A DNA stretch of 11,702 nt, taken from positions 1 through 11,702 of the forward strand of contig UQVD01000060.1 in the NCBI GenBank assembly GCA_900544385.1, given 5' to 3'. Below the pieces are notes generated by a model that saw nothing but the letters and a program-made list of their open reading frames with translations, was not told the DNA's origin and ran no database searches. The stretch is from an uncultured Collinsella sp. GTDB taxonomy: Bacteria; Actinomycetota; Coriobacteriia; Coriobacteriales; Coriobacteriaceae. Both the position numbers and the translations under genes were made by a program. Positions 1 to 6,721 of this stretch are shown piece by piece. Each line of letters opens with the position of its first letter. Position 1 is the first letter of the stretch.

Positions 1-1
1 C

Positions 2-388
2 GCCAAGACCGTCCCCGCCGGCAAGTACGCCAACCAGGCCCTGGCCTCCGTGGGCCTCTATACCGGCACCGAGGGCGACGACGGCGAGTATGCTCCCGAG
101 ATCGCCGACAAGGTCGCCCTGGCCGACAAGGTTGGCACTGCTGCCGCCTATGTGTCCACAGGCGACTGCGTGGCCGGTTTTGTCTACAGCTCCGACATCT
201 TCCGCTACGATGGCATCGAGGAGGCCTTCGTTTGCCCCGAGGATTCGCACAAGCCCATCGTGTACCCGGGTGCCGTTGCCGATGGCTCCGAGCACGCCGA
301 CGAGGCCAAGGCGTTTATCGACTTCTGCCTGTCTAACAAGAAGGCTCAGAAGATTTGGGCTAAGTACGGCTTTGAGCTTTCCGCGTAG
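2..388 (+). CDS. modA: ModA, molybdate ABC transporter substrate-binding protein (3' part only)
   Basis: This is the C-terminal 128 residues of a periplasmic-type binding protein; the start lies before the window. The first visible residues read AKTVPAGKYANQAL, the hinge-region signature of ModA-type molybdate/tungstate binding proteins. The segments DCVAGFVYSSD and KPIVYPGAVADGSEH, followed by an AKAFIDFCLSNKKAQKIWAKYGF end, match the family's last lobe and C-terminal helix. In this family the protein captures the oxyanion outside the membrane and hands it to ModB. The gene ends at TAG 386-388, and modB follows 68 bases later on the same strand, so the two are probably co-transcribed. The signal peptide cannot be seen. 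Molybdate is the likely ligand from family and context, but tungstate cannot be excluded. Confidence 0.9.
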   Translation, partial: AKTVPAGKYANQALASVGLYTGTEGDDGEYAPEIADKVALADKVGTAAAYVSTGDCVAGFVYSSDIFRYDGIEEAFVCPEDSHKPIVYPGAVADGSEHADEAKAFIDFCLSNKKAQKIWAKYGFELSA

Positions 389-456
389 TGCGGCTTGGCG
401 CGATAATTCCATCGTTTTGTGTTTCACTCCGTCCTTGTATTCACTTGGAGCTTTTC

Positions 457-1899
457 GTGCTTAATAGATTCCGCATGTTTGTCGCCTGTGCTTTGACCTT
501 CGCGCTTTGCTGGGTGCCGGGATTTGCGTTTGCTGGGGGCGCTGAGGACGGGGCCCAGGTTGCTGCGACCGCTCATGGGCTTTCCTACGGGATCGAGGGT
601 TTTGAGCGGCTGGCCAAGGGGACCGCTCGTGCCATGGAGGGCCAGCCTGAGGGCTACCGGTTTCCCGTTGACGAGGACGTGGACCTTGTAGTGGCGCCTG
701 CTGCCGATCGCGTTGTGGTGTGGATATCGCCCAAGGCGGTCGAGAAGTATGGACTGGATCCGCAGGACAACGAGTGCGTATCGGGTCTCAAGGCCCTCGT
801 CTGTAAGCTCGACAGCGCAAACTGCATGGGAGGTGCGCAGCTAGGGGACGTGGATCTTCCTTGGTATGTTACGGCGGAAACAACGTTTGATGCTGGCGGG
901 TATACCTATAGCTTTGACGAGCGCGGTGTGGATGGGGACCGCTATGTGGTGATTGCATCAGCCTCGGGTGATGCCAAGGGCGGCGCGCGTTGGCTTGATA
1001 GCGCTCAAATGGTAGAGGCATCGTCTGTCGTGTTGCGGGATGAGCAGGGGCCCTTGACCTCTCTGGCCTCCTTATTGGGCGACATCGACTATCGCCCATT
1101 TTGGGTGTCCATAAAAACGAGCGGCCTTGCACTGCTGATCTCCTTTGCGTTGGGCCTGTTCGCCGCGTGGAAGACTATGGGTACCTCGAGTCGCATCAAG
1201 GGCCTGCTCGATTCGGTCTTTACGATTCCTATGGTGCTGCCGCCCACGGTCTGCGGTTTTCTGCTCCTCATGCTGTTTGGTCGCTCGACCGGGGTGGGCC
1301 AGTGGCTCATCGCGCACGGCGTCTCCATCGTCTTTACGTGGCCCGCAGCGGTGATATCTGCCGTGGTGGTGTCGTTCCCGCTCGTCTATCGTACGGCACT
1401 CGGAGCCTTCGAGAGCCTCGACACGCAGATGCTCGACGCCGCGCGAACCCTGGGATGGTCCGAGCGTCGCATCTTTACCAAGCTTATGATGCCGCTTGGT
1501 TGGCCCTCGATTGCCGCCGGCACGGTGCTCGCCTTTGCCCGCGCGATGGGCGAGTTTGGCTGCACCCTGTTCTTTGCGGGCAACTACGCCGGCATTACCC
1601 AGACCATCCCCATCGCCATCTACTTTGAGTGGATGGGCGGCAACACCTCGGTGGCCCTCTTTTGGGTCGCCGTCGTGATCGTCTTTAGCTTTTTGGTCAT
1701 CCTGTTCATCAACATGTATACGGCACATTCGCAAAAGTACCGCGAGCGTGGCCTTTCCCGTGCGGAGCGCAAGAAGGCCAAAGAGCTCGCCGGTCAGGGC
1801 GATTCGCTCGACCCGGCGGGCGGCGATGCCCTGCGTATCGATCGCGAGGCATTGGCTGAGCTCATGCGCGATGATGCGGCGCCGCAGGGAGGTCGATAG
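457..1899 (+). CDS. modB: ModB, molybdate ABC transporter permease with extra N-terminal exported domain
   Basis: This 480-residue membrane subunit would form the molybdate channel with ModC. GTG 457 is chosen because GGAG (447-450) sits 6 bases upstream; GTG 388 and ATG 475 lack such a site. Residues 1-26 form a signal-like hydrophobic segment ending in FAFA. Residues about 27-213 are hydrophilic, probably outside the membrane, with three cysteines (107, 116, 123), and I recognise no domain there. The permease core runs from about 214 to 425 with several membrane helices (for example SGLALLISFALGLFAAW and IPMVLPPTVCGFLLLMLFG). The EAA loop that docks on the ATPase (LDAARTLGWSERRIF) is at about 326-340. 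A charged tail of about 50 residues ends the protein. Typical ModB proteins are about 220-280 residues, so this one is nearly double. The modC start is 4 bases after the stop. Confidence 0.87.
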   Translation: MLNRFRMFVACALTFALCWVPGFAFAGGAEDGAQVAATAHGLSYGIEGFERLAKGTARAMEGQPEGYRFPVDEDVDLVVAPAADRVVVWISPKAVEKYGLDPQDNECVSGLKALVCKLDSANCMGGAQLGDVDLPWYVTAETTFDAGGYTYSFDERGVDGDRYVVIASASGDAKGGARWLDSAQMVEASSVVLRDEQGPLTSLASLLGDIDYRPFWVSIKTSGLALLISFALGLFAAWKTMGTSSRIKGLLDSVFTIPMVLPPTVCGFLLLMLFGRSTGVGQWLIAHGVSIVFTWPAAVISAVVVSFPLVYRTALGAFESLDTQMLDAARTLGWSERRIFTKLMMPLGWPSIAAGTVLAFARAMGEFGCTLFFAGNYAGITQTIPIAIYFEWMGGNTSVALFWVAVVIVFSFLVILFINMYTAHSQKYRERGLSRAERKKAKELAGQGDSLDPAGGDALRIDREALAELMRDDAAPQGGR

Positions 1900-1902
1900 G
1901 CC

Positions 1903-2973
1903 ATGTCACTCGTTTTGGATATCAAAAAGCACTATCCCGGGTTTATGCTCGACATGCAACTTGAGGCTGGCGAGGAGCGTGTGGCGCTGCTCGGTGCCTC
2001 GGGTTGCGGCAAGAGCTGCACGCTGCGCTGCATTGCCGGCGTGGAGACGCCCGACGAGGGCAAGATCGTCGTCAACGGCGTGATCTTCTTTGACTCGGCG
2101 GCGGGCATCAACCTGTCGCCCCAGGAGCGCAAATGCGCCCTGCTGTTCCAAAACTATCAGCTGTTTCCCAACATGACGGTGGCCGATAACGTATGCGCCG
2201 GTGTAAAGGATGCGGGCGACGCCGCCGCGCGCAAAAAGCTCGCCGAGCGCTATCTGAGCATTTTTGGTCTAGCCGATTTTGCCGACCGCTACCCCGCGCG
2301 ACTCTCTGGCGGGCAGCAGCAACGCGTGGCGCTTGCCCGTATGGTGGCGGCGCATCCGGGCATTTTTATGTTCGACGAGCCCATGAGCGCACTCGATTCC
2401 TATCTTAAGAGCGCCCTCGAACAGAACATGCTAGACCTGTTCGATGTATGCAACCGCACCGTGCTCTACGTGAGCCACGACATCGACGAAGCGTGCCGCC
2501 TGTGCCAGCGCATCTGCGTGATGCACGACGGGCGTGTGGAGGAGATCGGCTCCGTCGAGGACGTGGTCCGTCGTCCGCAGACGCTGGCGGCACTGCGCCT
2601 GACGGGCTGCAAGAACACAAGCCGGGCGCGCAAGATCGGCGACGAAGAAGTTGAGGCGCTCGATTGGGGCATGACCTTTAACGTGGGTCGCGAGGTTCCC
2701 GATAATGTGGCGTACCTGGGCATTCGCGCGAGCTACTTCCATGTGGACAACCGTGCCGAGCGGGGTCGCAACAGCTACGACCTGCACGTGGCGCGCGTGA
2801 GCGATTCGCGTTTTGAGCGCCTGGTGCTGTTGGATGCGCCGCGGGCCGATGCGCCAACGCGTCTGCAGTGGAAGGTCAACAAATTGAGCGTACCAGCGGA
2901 TGGGTTACCGCAAGAAGGCGAGACCCTGCGTATGCATTTTGATGCCAGCAGGATCCATTTGGTTTGTCGATAG
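1903..2973 (+). CDS. modC: ModC, molybdate/sulfate-type ABC transporter ATP-binding protein
   Basis: This is the 356-residue ATPase that would power the ModAB importer on the cytoplasmic side. Visible motifs: Walker A GASGCGKSCT (31-40), Q-loop LFQNYQLFPN (Q83), ABC signature LSGGQQQR (134-141), Walker B IFMFDEP (154-160) with D-loop SALD, and H-loop histidine 192 (YVSHDIDEA). Residues about 205-356 form a C-terminal accessory region where ModC and CysA relatives carry MOP/TOBE-like folds, but no clear MOP signature can be read. The start is supported by AGGGAGGT (1886-1893), 9 bases upstream and inside the end of modB, so the two genes are tightly coupled. The ligand is assigned as molybdate from modA and modB; annotation pipelines often label the family sulfate/molybdate. 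Confidence 0.9.
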   Translation: MSLVLDIKKHYPGFMLDMQLEAGEERVALLGASGCGKSCTLRCIAGVETPDEGKIVVNGVIFFDSAAGINLSPQERKCALLFQNYQLFPNMTVADNVCAGVKDAGDAAARKKLAERYLSIFGLADFADRYPARLSGGQQQRVALARMVAAHPGIFMFDEPMSALDSYLKSALEQNMLDLFDVCNRTVLYVSHDIDEACRLCQRICVMHDGRVEEIGSVEDVVRRPQTLAALRLTGCKNTSRARKIGDEEVEALDWGMTFNVGREVPDNVAYLGIRASYFHVDNRAERGRNSYDLHVARVSDSRFERLVLLDAPRADAPTRLQWKVNKLSVPADGLPQEGETLRMHFDASRIHLVCR

Positions 2974-2984
2974 CGCCGGGTAAT

Positions 2985-3014
2985 GCCGTCGGGGATATAA
3001 GCCTCGGCGGCTTT
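2985..3014 (+). terminator. Possible weak intrinsic terminator after modC
   Basis: GCCGTCGGGG (2985-2994) pairs over 10 positions, including G-T wobbles, with CCTCGGCGGC (3002-3011) around a 7-base AT-rich loop. Only TTT follows, then TTGCC, so the U-tract is poor. It lies 12 bases after the modC stop, where a terminator is expected. It could also be an mRNA 3'-end stabiliser. Confidence 0.45.
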
Positions 3015-3038
3015 GCCTTGCCGCTCGCCGAATGGGGA

Positions 3039-3066
3039 ATGACAAACTCTTATCAACACAGATAAT
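3039..3066 (+). promoter_or_regulatory. Candidate promoter P1 for the reductase/selenium operon
   Basis: ATGACA (3039-3044) and GATAAT (3061-3066), each 5 of 6 to the sigma-70 type consensus, are separated by 16 bases in a locally AT-rich stretch within GC-rich DNA. Transcription from here would start near 3073 and give a leader of about 330 bases before the reductase gene. Prediction from sequence only. Confidence 0.45.
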
Positions 3067-3103
3067 TATTTATTAAACGACGGCACACGAGGTTGTCGTA
3101 CGA

Positions 3104-3144
3104 ATGTCAACGGTGTTCGCATGGTCGACGACCGTTGATATAGT
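3104..3144 (+). promoter_or_regulatory. Large inverted repeat overlapping a second candidate promoter P2 (operator-like)
   Basis: TGTCAACGGT (3105-3114) is complementary to ACCGTTGATA (3131-3140) with one G-T pair, and an A-T pair (3104/3141) extends the arm. A smaller dyad, GGTCG-A-CGACC, lies inside at 3123-3133. The outer arms bracket a possible promoter, TTCGCA (3116-3121), 17 bases, TATAGT (3139-3144). A dyad over -35 and -10 is the usual arrangement for a dimeric repressor site. If transcription starts at P1, the same bases could instead form an RNA hairpin. No regulator gene is in the window. Confidence 0.4.
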
Positions 3145-3174
3145 TGACCTCAACTTGTAGAGGAGGGTGCGCAC

Positions 3175-3243
3175 ATGCCGCAGACGACATACATTCGCCG
3201 CGTTGCCGCGCGTGCCCTATATATGGCTCGGAGCCGCATATGA
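3175..3243 (+). CDS. Short leader ORF (22 codons), hypothetical
   Basis: ATG 3175 is preceded by AGGAGGG (3161-3167) with a 7-base spacer, the best Shine-Dalgarno in this intergenic region and better than that of the downstream reductase. The reading frame encodes a 22-residue, arginine-rich peptide (5 Arg) starting MPQTTYIRR and ending in TGA 3241-3243. I recognise no family. The stop codon lies in the loop of a strong hairpin (3227-3266). That arrangement resembles leader peptides whose translation alters RNA folding, but a small functional protein or chance cannot be excluded. Confidence 0.4.
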   Translation: MPQTTYIRRVAARALYMARSRI

Positions 3244-3266
3244 GCAGGTATGTTCACGGCTCCGGG
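3227..3266 (+). promoter_or_regulatory. Hairpin around the leader ORF stop codon
   Basis: CGGAGCCG (3229-3236) is perfectly complementary to CGGCTCCG (3257-3264). One wobble (3228/3265) and one further pair (3227/3266) extend it to 10 pairs, with a 20-base loop containing the TGA of the leader ORF. A ribosome finishing the leader ORF would melt the 5' arm. No U-tract follows, so it is not a terminator as it stands. Confidence 0.4.
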
Positions 3267-3308
3267 AGAGACGACGCACAACTAAATAACCGTCCGCAAG
3301 GCAGGTTC

Positions 3309-3357
3309 CCTAAAATTCCGGGTTTAGGCGCGGCTGGGTTTTCGCCACCCACCGTGC
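3309..3357 (+). promoter_or_regulatory. Two adjacent strong hairpins in the reductase 5' leader
   Basis: The first hairpin pairs CCTAAA (3309-3314) with TTTAGG (3323-3328). The second pairs 3328-3339 with 3347-3357, giving 11 base pairs with a single bulged C at 3334 and a 7-base loop. The two compete for G3328, so they abut or alternate. I could not match the fold to a riboswitch class I know. No run of T follows directly, so plain termination is unlikely. Confidence 0.4.
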
Positions 3358-3381
3358 AGCAATACCGTAGCTATTCATTTT

Positions 3382-3400
3382 TGGTTCAAGAGGGGAACCG
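3382..3400 (+). promoter_or_regulatory. Ribosome binding site displayed in a hairpin loop
   Basis: GGTTC (3383-3387) pairs with GAACC (3395-3399), with a T-G pair outside it. The 7-base loop AAGAGGG, plus the first base of the 3' arm, forms the Shine-Dalgarno of the reductase gene (start 3403). Access of ribosomes to this site could therefore depend on RNA folding or on a bound factor. Confidence 0.4.
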
Positions 3401-3402
3401 TT

Positions 3403-4569
3403 ATGGCTGAAGCAATCGAAGAAGTCAAGCTGCCCAGCACGTTTGAGGAGTTCAACGAGCAGCGCAAGGCGGCGTTTATTCGCGTCAAGGATTATAAGCA
3501 GGCGGGTAATCGCCTGGTCGGTTTTCTGTGCAGCTACACGCCGCTCGAGATTATCGATGCCGCGGGGGCTGCGAGCGTGGCGCTGTGCGGCACGTCCGAC
3601 GAGGTGATTCCCGAGGCCGAGAAGGTGCTGCCGGCAAACCTGTGCCCGCTCATCAAGTCTACGTATGGTTTTGCCTATTCGCAAAAGTGCCCGTTTACGT
3701 ACTTTAGCGACATGATCATCGGCGAGACCACCTGCGACGGCAAGAAGAAGATGTACGAGCTGCTCAACGAGCTCAAGCGCACGCACATTCTGCACCTGCC
3801 GCAGAGCCGCGATCGCGCCCACGAGCGCGAGGGCTGGTACGAGGAGTGCCGCCTGCTCAAGGAGGAGCTCGAGAACTTCTACGGCATCGCGATTACCGAC
3901 GATGATCTGCGCGCTGCCGTGCGCCGTCGCAATCGCCTGCGTGCGGCCCAGCTCGAGATGTTTGCGCTGCAGGCCAACCAGCCGGCGGCCATGAGCGGCG
4001 TCGACCTGATGAGTACCATGTTTGCCGGTACGTTCAGCTTTGATATCGAGGCCTATACGCAGCAGCTGGAGCAAAAGGTTGCCAAGCTGCGCGAGGCCTA
4101 CGACGCGGGCGAGCGCCCGGTCGCGGCGGATGCCAAGCGCATTCTGATCACCGGCTGCCCGGTGGGCGGCGTAATCAACAAGATCGGTCGCACCATCGAG
4201 TCCAACGGCGGCGTGGTCGTGTGCATGGACGACTGCTCGGGCGAGCGCACGGCGGCTATGATGATCGACCCGGACGCGCCCGACATTCTGCGCGCCATCG
4301 CCGACCGCTACCTGGATATCAACTGTTCGGTCATGACGCCCAACGACGGCCGCATGGAAAACACGCTGGCCATGTGCGAGAAGTACCATGTCGATGGCGT
4401 GGTAGAGAGCGTGCTACAGGCCTGCCACACCTTCAACGTTGAGAGCGCGCGCATGCAGGAGGCTGTCGAGGGTGCGGGTATTCCGTATATGAAGATCGAG
4501 ACCGACTACAGCAACGGTGACATGGGCCAGATCGAGACCCGCATCGCCGCCTTCATCGAAACCCTCTAG
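3403..4569 (+). CDS. Double-cubane-cluster type anaerobic reductase (2-hydroxyacyl-CoA dehydratase D family, YjiM/HgdB-like)
   Basis: This 388-residue cytoplasmic iron-sulfur protein belongs to the HgdB/FldC/BcrBC/YjiM superfamily. Characterised members bind [4Fe-4S] or double-cubane [8Fe-9S] clusters and perform difficult reductions with electrons delivered by an ATP-driven activator. Cysteines in typical ligand contexts are C43 (FLCSYTP), C81 (NLCPLIKS), C111 (TTCDGKKK) and C341 (ACHTF); others are C62, C96, C149, C252, C274, C278, C308 and C325. The end ETDYSNGDMGQIETRIAAFIE is typical. A single subunit followed by one activator fits the double-cubane protein/YjiM type rather than two-subunit dehydratases. 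The substrate is unknown; the characterised DCCP reduces small molecules such as acetylene. ATG 3403 has AAGAGGGG 7 bases upstream. The gene heads the selenium gene run. Confidence 0.85.
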   Translation: MAEAIEEVKLPSTFEEFNEQRKAAFIRVKDYKQAGNRLVGFLCSYTPLEIIDAAGAASVALCGTSDEVIPEAEKVLPANLCPLIKSTYGFAYSQKCPFTYFSDMIIGETTCDGKKKMYELLNELKRTHILHLPQSRDRAHEREGWYEECRLLKEELENFYGIAITDDDLRAAVRRRNRLRAAQLEMFALQANQPAAMSGVDLMSTMFAGTFSFDIEAYTQQLEQKVAKLREAYDAGERPVAADAKRILITGCPVGGVINKIGRTIESNGGVVVCMDDCSGERTAAMMIDPDAPDILRAIADRYLDINCSVMTPNDGRMENTLAMCEKYHVDGVVESVLQACHTFNVESARMQEAVEGAGIPYMKIETDYSNGDMGQIETRIAAFIETL

Positions 4570-4573
4570 CTTC

Positions 4574-4662
4574 CTCAGGCACCGGATCTTGCTCCTCAAA
4601 CCGTCGCTTGCGTACCCAAAGTACGCTGCGCTCCTCTTTCGGGGCAATCTCCGGCACCTGAG
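4574..4662. repeat. 89-base imperfect palindrome (long hairpin) between reductase and activator genes
   Basis: The ends CTCAGG..CCGGA (4574-4586) and TCCGG..CCTGAG (4650-4662) are complementary except for two central bases. Inside, TTGC (4589-4592) pairs with GCAA (4644-4647), TCC with GGG (4593-4595/4641-4643), AAA with TTT, CGC (4605-4607) with GCG (4628-4630), and GCGTAC (4610-4615) with GTACGC (4621-4626) around a CCAAA loop. The whole gap therefore folds into one rod-like hairpin. It looks like a dispersed palindromic repeat of the REP or miniature-element type, but copies elsewhere cannot be checked here. It may also slow transcription or protect mRNA and so set the reductase:activator ratio. 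Confidence 0.55.
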
Positions 4663-4724
4663 AAACCTAGAGCTAAGGCGCCTGAACGCGCCGCTACCTT
4701 TGATGTTTAGATTGGGAGAGAGCC

Positions 4725-5489
4725 ATGATAGGGATCGGGATCGATATCGGGTCTACGGCGGCTAAGGCCGCTGTGGTCGACGGGGAGGGTTCGGTGGCGT
4801 GGACGTGCGTGCAGCCAACCGGGTTCTCCTCGGTCGATGCTTCCGAACGGCTGCGCGAGGCGCTGGCAGCGGCCGGCTACGACGTGACGGCCGACGATGC
4901 TCGCGTGATCGCGACCGGCTACGGCCGTGTCGCCGTGCCCTATGCGCACAAGGTCGTGACCGAGATTACCTGCCACGGCACCGGTGCCGTGCGCCTGTTT
5001 GGCGATCACGGCACGGTGATTGACGTGGGTGGTCAGGACACCAAGGTCATTCAGCTTAAAAGTGGCCGCGTGGCCAAGTTTGCCATGAACGACAAGTGCG
5101 CTGCCGGCACGGGGCGTTTTTTGGAGATCATGGCCGACCGCCTAGGCATTTCCCAGCAGCAGATGGCCGACCTGGCGCGTTCCGGCGAGCCCACCAAGAT
5201 CAGCAGCATGTGCACGGTGTTTGCCGAAAGCGAGGTCATCAGCCTGATCGGTCGCGGTGAGCCGCGCGAGAACATCGCCCGCGGTGTGATCGAGAGCGTC
5301 GTGTCGCGCGTGGCCACTATGGCCGGGCAGGCGGCGGGCGCCCCGTACTACCTGACCGGTGGCCTGTGCGAGAACGCCTTCGTGGTGGAGCGGTTGGGCG
5401 AGCTACTGGGGTCGCCGGTGACCACCTCGCCCCAGGCTCGCTTTGCCGGAGCGATCGGCGCGGCTGTCCGCGCCGCCGCTTTGGCCTAG
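4725..5489 (+). CDS. ATP-dependent activator/reductase of the double-cubane protein (BadF/BadG/HgdC family, YjiL-like)
   Basis: This 254-residue homodimeric ASKHA-fold ATPase should bind one [4Fe-4S] cluster at the dimer interface and inject low-potential electrons into its partner on ATP hydrolysis. Visible motifs: phosphate-1 loop GIDIGSTAAK (5-14), DVGGQDTK (100-107), and the two cluster cysteines C125 in NDKCAAGTG and C163 in SSMCTVFAESEV. LTGGL (210-214) is the adenosine motif. The length is normal for the family. ATG 4725 follows GGGAGAG (4714-4720). It lies 155 bases after the reductase, separated only by a hairpin element, so the two genes form the usual pair. No promoter is evident in the gap. 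Confidence 0.9.
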   Translation: MIGIGIDIGSTAAKAAVVDGEGSVAWTCVQPTGFSSVDASERLREALAAAGYDVTADDARVIATGYGRVAVPYAHKVVTEITCHGTGAVRLFGDHGTVIDVGGQDTKVIQLKSGRVAKFAMNDKCAAGTGRFLEIMADRLGISQQQMADLARSGEPTKISSMCTVFAESEVISLIGRGEPRENIARGVIESVVSRVATMAGQAAGAPYYLTGGLCENAFVVERLGELLGSPVTTSPQARFAGAIGAAVRAAALA

Positions 5490-5503
5490 GGGTGTACCGC
5501 GAC

Positions 5504-6721
5504 ATGCGCATCCTCAATATCACGGCACAAAAACCAGATAGCACCGGCAGCGGCACCTACCTTGCCGCGCTTGTGCGCGAGCAGATCGAGACAGGGCATC
5601 GCGCCGCCGTGCTTTGCGGTGCGGCGCCGGGTGATACCCAAGGCGAGCTGGACCGGCGTGCTGCTGTGTTTGCCGTGCCGTTCGAGTCGCCCGAGCTGCC
5701 GTTTCCCATCTGCGGCATGTCCGATGTCATGCCCTATCCCTCTACACGCTATCGTGACCTGACGCCTTCGATGCTCAAGGCATTTGAGCGGGCATTTGCT
5801 GCTGCAATCGATCGGGCGGTGGCTGAGTTTCGGCCCGATCTGGTGCTCTGCCATCACCTGTATCTGGTGACCGCATTGGCGCGCGAGTGCGTCCGGGGCG
5901 TGCCGGTTGTTGCCGTGTGCCATTCGACCGACCTGCGCCAGCTGCGTTCGCATACGCTCGAGCGCGATCGCATCGTACGTGCGGTTCGTCGGCTCGATGC
6001 CGTCTTTGCGCTCCATGCTGAGCAGGCTGAGCAGATTGGCCTGGTGTGCGGCGTCGATGCCGATCGCATCCACGTGATTGGGACGGGCTACGACCATCGC
6101 GTCTTCTGCCGCGACGCAAGCGTGGCGAGGCGGCCGGGATCGCTTGTGTACGTGGGCAAGATTTGCTTTAAAAAGGGCGTCGAGTCGCTGGTTCGAGCCA
6201 TGTCATTGCCGATTGACGATGGCGTCCGCCCATCTGGCTTGGTACTTGTGGGCGGCCGCGGGGACGATGCCGAGTACGCGCGTATCGAGCGCTTGGCCGC
6301 GGCCTCGGATGTGCCGGTGACGCTGGCGGGGCGCCTGGATAGCGATGGGCTCGTGCGTGCCTACCGCAGTTCCGACGTCTTAGTGCTGCCTTCGTTTTAC
6401 GAGGGCCTGCCGCTCGTGACGATCGAGGCCCTCGCGTGCGGCTGCAAAGTTGTGGCGACCGATTTGCCCGGCGTTCGTCCCTGGATGGAGGCGATGCTTC
6501 CCGGTGCTCCCGTGACGTGGGTGGCGTCGCCGCGTATGACGGATGTCGACACGCCCGTGGCGGCCGACCTTCCGTTGTTTGAGCGCGCACTGGCAGATGC
6601 TATCGCGCAGGCGCTTGCGGATCCGCCTTCGACGTTCGAGCCGTCGGCGGTCTCTTGGGAAGCGTGCCTGGGGCGTATACTTAAAGTCGTTGATTTGTTA
6701 GAAGGGGGTTCGTATGGCTAA
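5504..6721 (+). CDS. GT-B fold glycosyltransferase, family 4-like, coupled to selD
   Basis: This 405-residue protein has the two-domain GT4/GT-B layout. It has an N-terminal acceptor domain starting MRILNITAQ, with a Gly-rich loop STGSGTY (13-19) and CHHLYLVTALA (116-126). The C-terminal donor domain has LVYVGKICFKKGVESLV (214-230, basic residues at the phosphate site) and PSFYEGLPLVTIEALACG (296-313), the E-x7-E motif (E300, E308) for the nucleotide sugar. ATG 5504 is chosen because earlier in-frame starts lie inside the activator gene; AGGGGT (5488-5493) overlaps that gene's stop. Its last 8 bases overlap the selD start. Donor and acceptor are unknown. The coupling to selD recalls SenB, the glycosyltransferase that joins selenophosphate to a sugar in selenoneine synthesis, but no direct similarity to SenB is claimed. 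Confidence 0.8.
   Translation: MRILNITAQKPDSTGSGTYLAALVREQIETGHRAAVLCGAAPGDTQGELDRRAAVFAVPFESPELPFPICGMSDVMPYPSTRYRDLTPSMLKAFERAFAAAIDRAVAEFRPDLVLCHHLYLVTALARECVRGVPVVAVCHSTDLRQLRSHTLERDRIVRAVRRLDAVFALHAEQAEQIGLVCGVDADRIHVIGTGYDHRVFCRDASVARRPGSLVYVGKICFKKGVESLVRAMSLPIDDGVRPSGLVLVGGRGDDAEYARIERLAAASDVPVTLAGRLDSDGLVRAYRSSDVLVLPSFYEGLPLVTIEALACGCKVVATDLPGVRPWMEAMLPGAPVTWVASPRMTDVDTPVAADLPLFERALADAIAQALADPPSTFEPSAVSWEACLGRILKVVDLLEGGSYG

Noticed and set aside
388..456. GTG 388 as the modB start
   Set aside because: It would place 23 extra residues before the signal segment and has no ribosome binding site; GTG 457 has GGAG at good spacing.
1072..1734. 220-codon minus-strand open frame opposite modB
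   Set aside because: Histidine- and glycine-rich nonsense composition and complete overlap with the ModB permease core.
3241..3243. UGA of the leader ORF read as selenocysteine, extending the peptide to about 36 residues
   Set aside because: Tempting because of the selenium neighbourhood, but no SECIS-like hairpin lies at a proper distance downstream and the peptide has no redox motif. An ordinary stop is simpler.
3144..3410. 88-codon plus-strand open frame spanning the reductase leader
   Set aside because: It begins with a TTG lacking a Shine-Dalgarno, overlaps the leader ORF and the reductase start in another frame, and shows no family features.
3310..4389. 359-codon open frame on the minus strand opposite the reductase gene
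   Set aside because: It lies wholly antisense to a gene with clear family motifs and its translation is low-complexity, rich in Arg, His, Ala and Leu. This is the usual shadow of GC-biased codons.
5366..5503. Upstream start for the glycosyltransferase inside the activator gene
   Set aside because: The added residues are arginine-rich shadow of the activator. The GT4 N-terminus begins naturally at ATG 5504.
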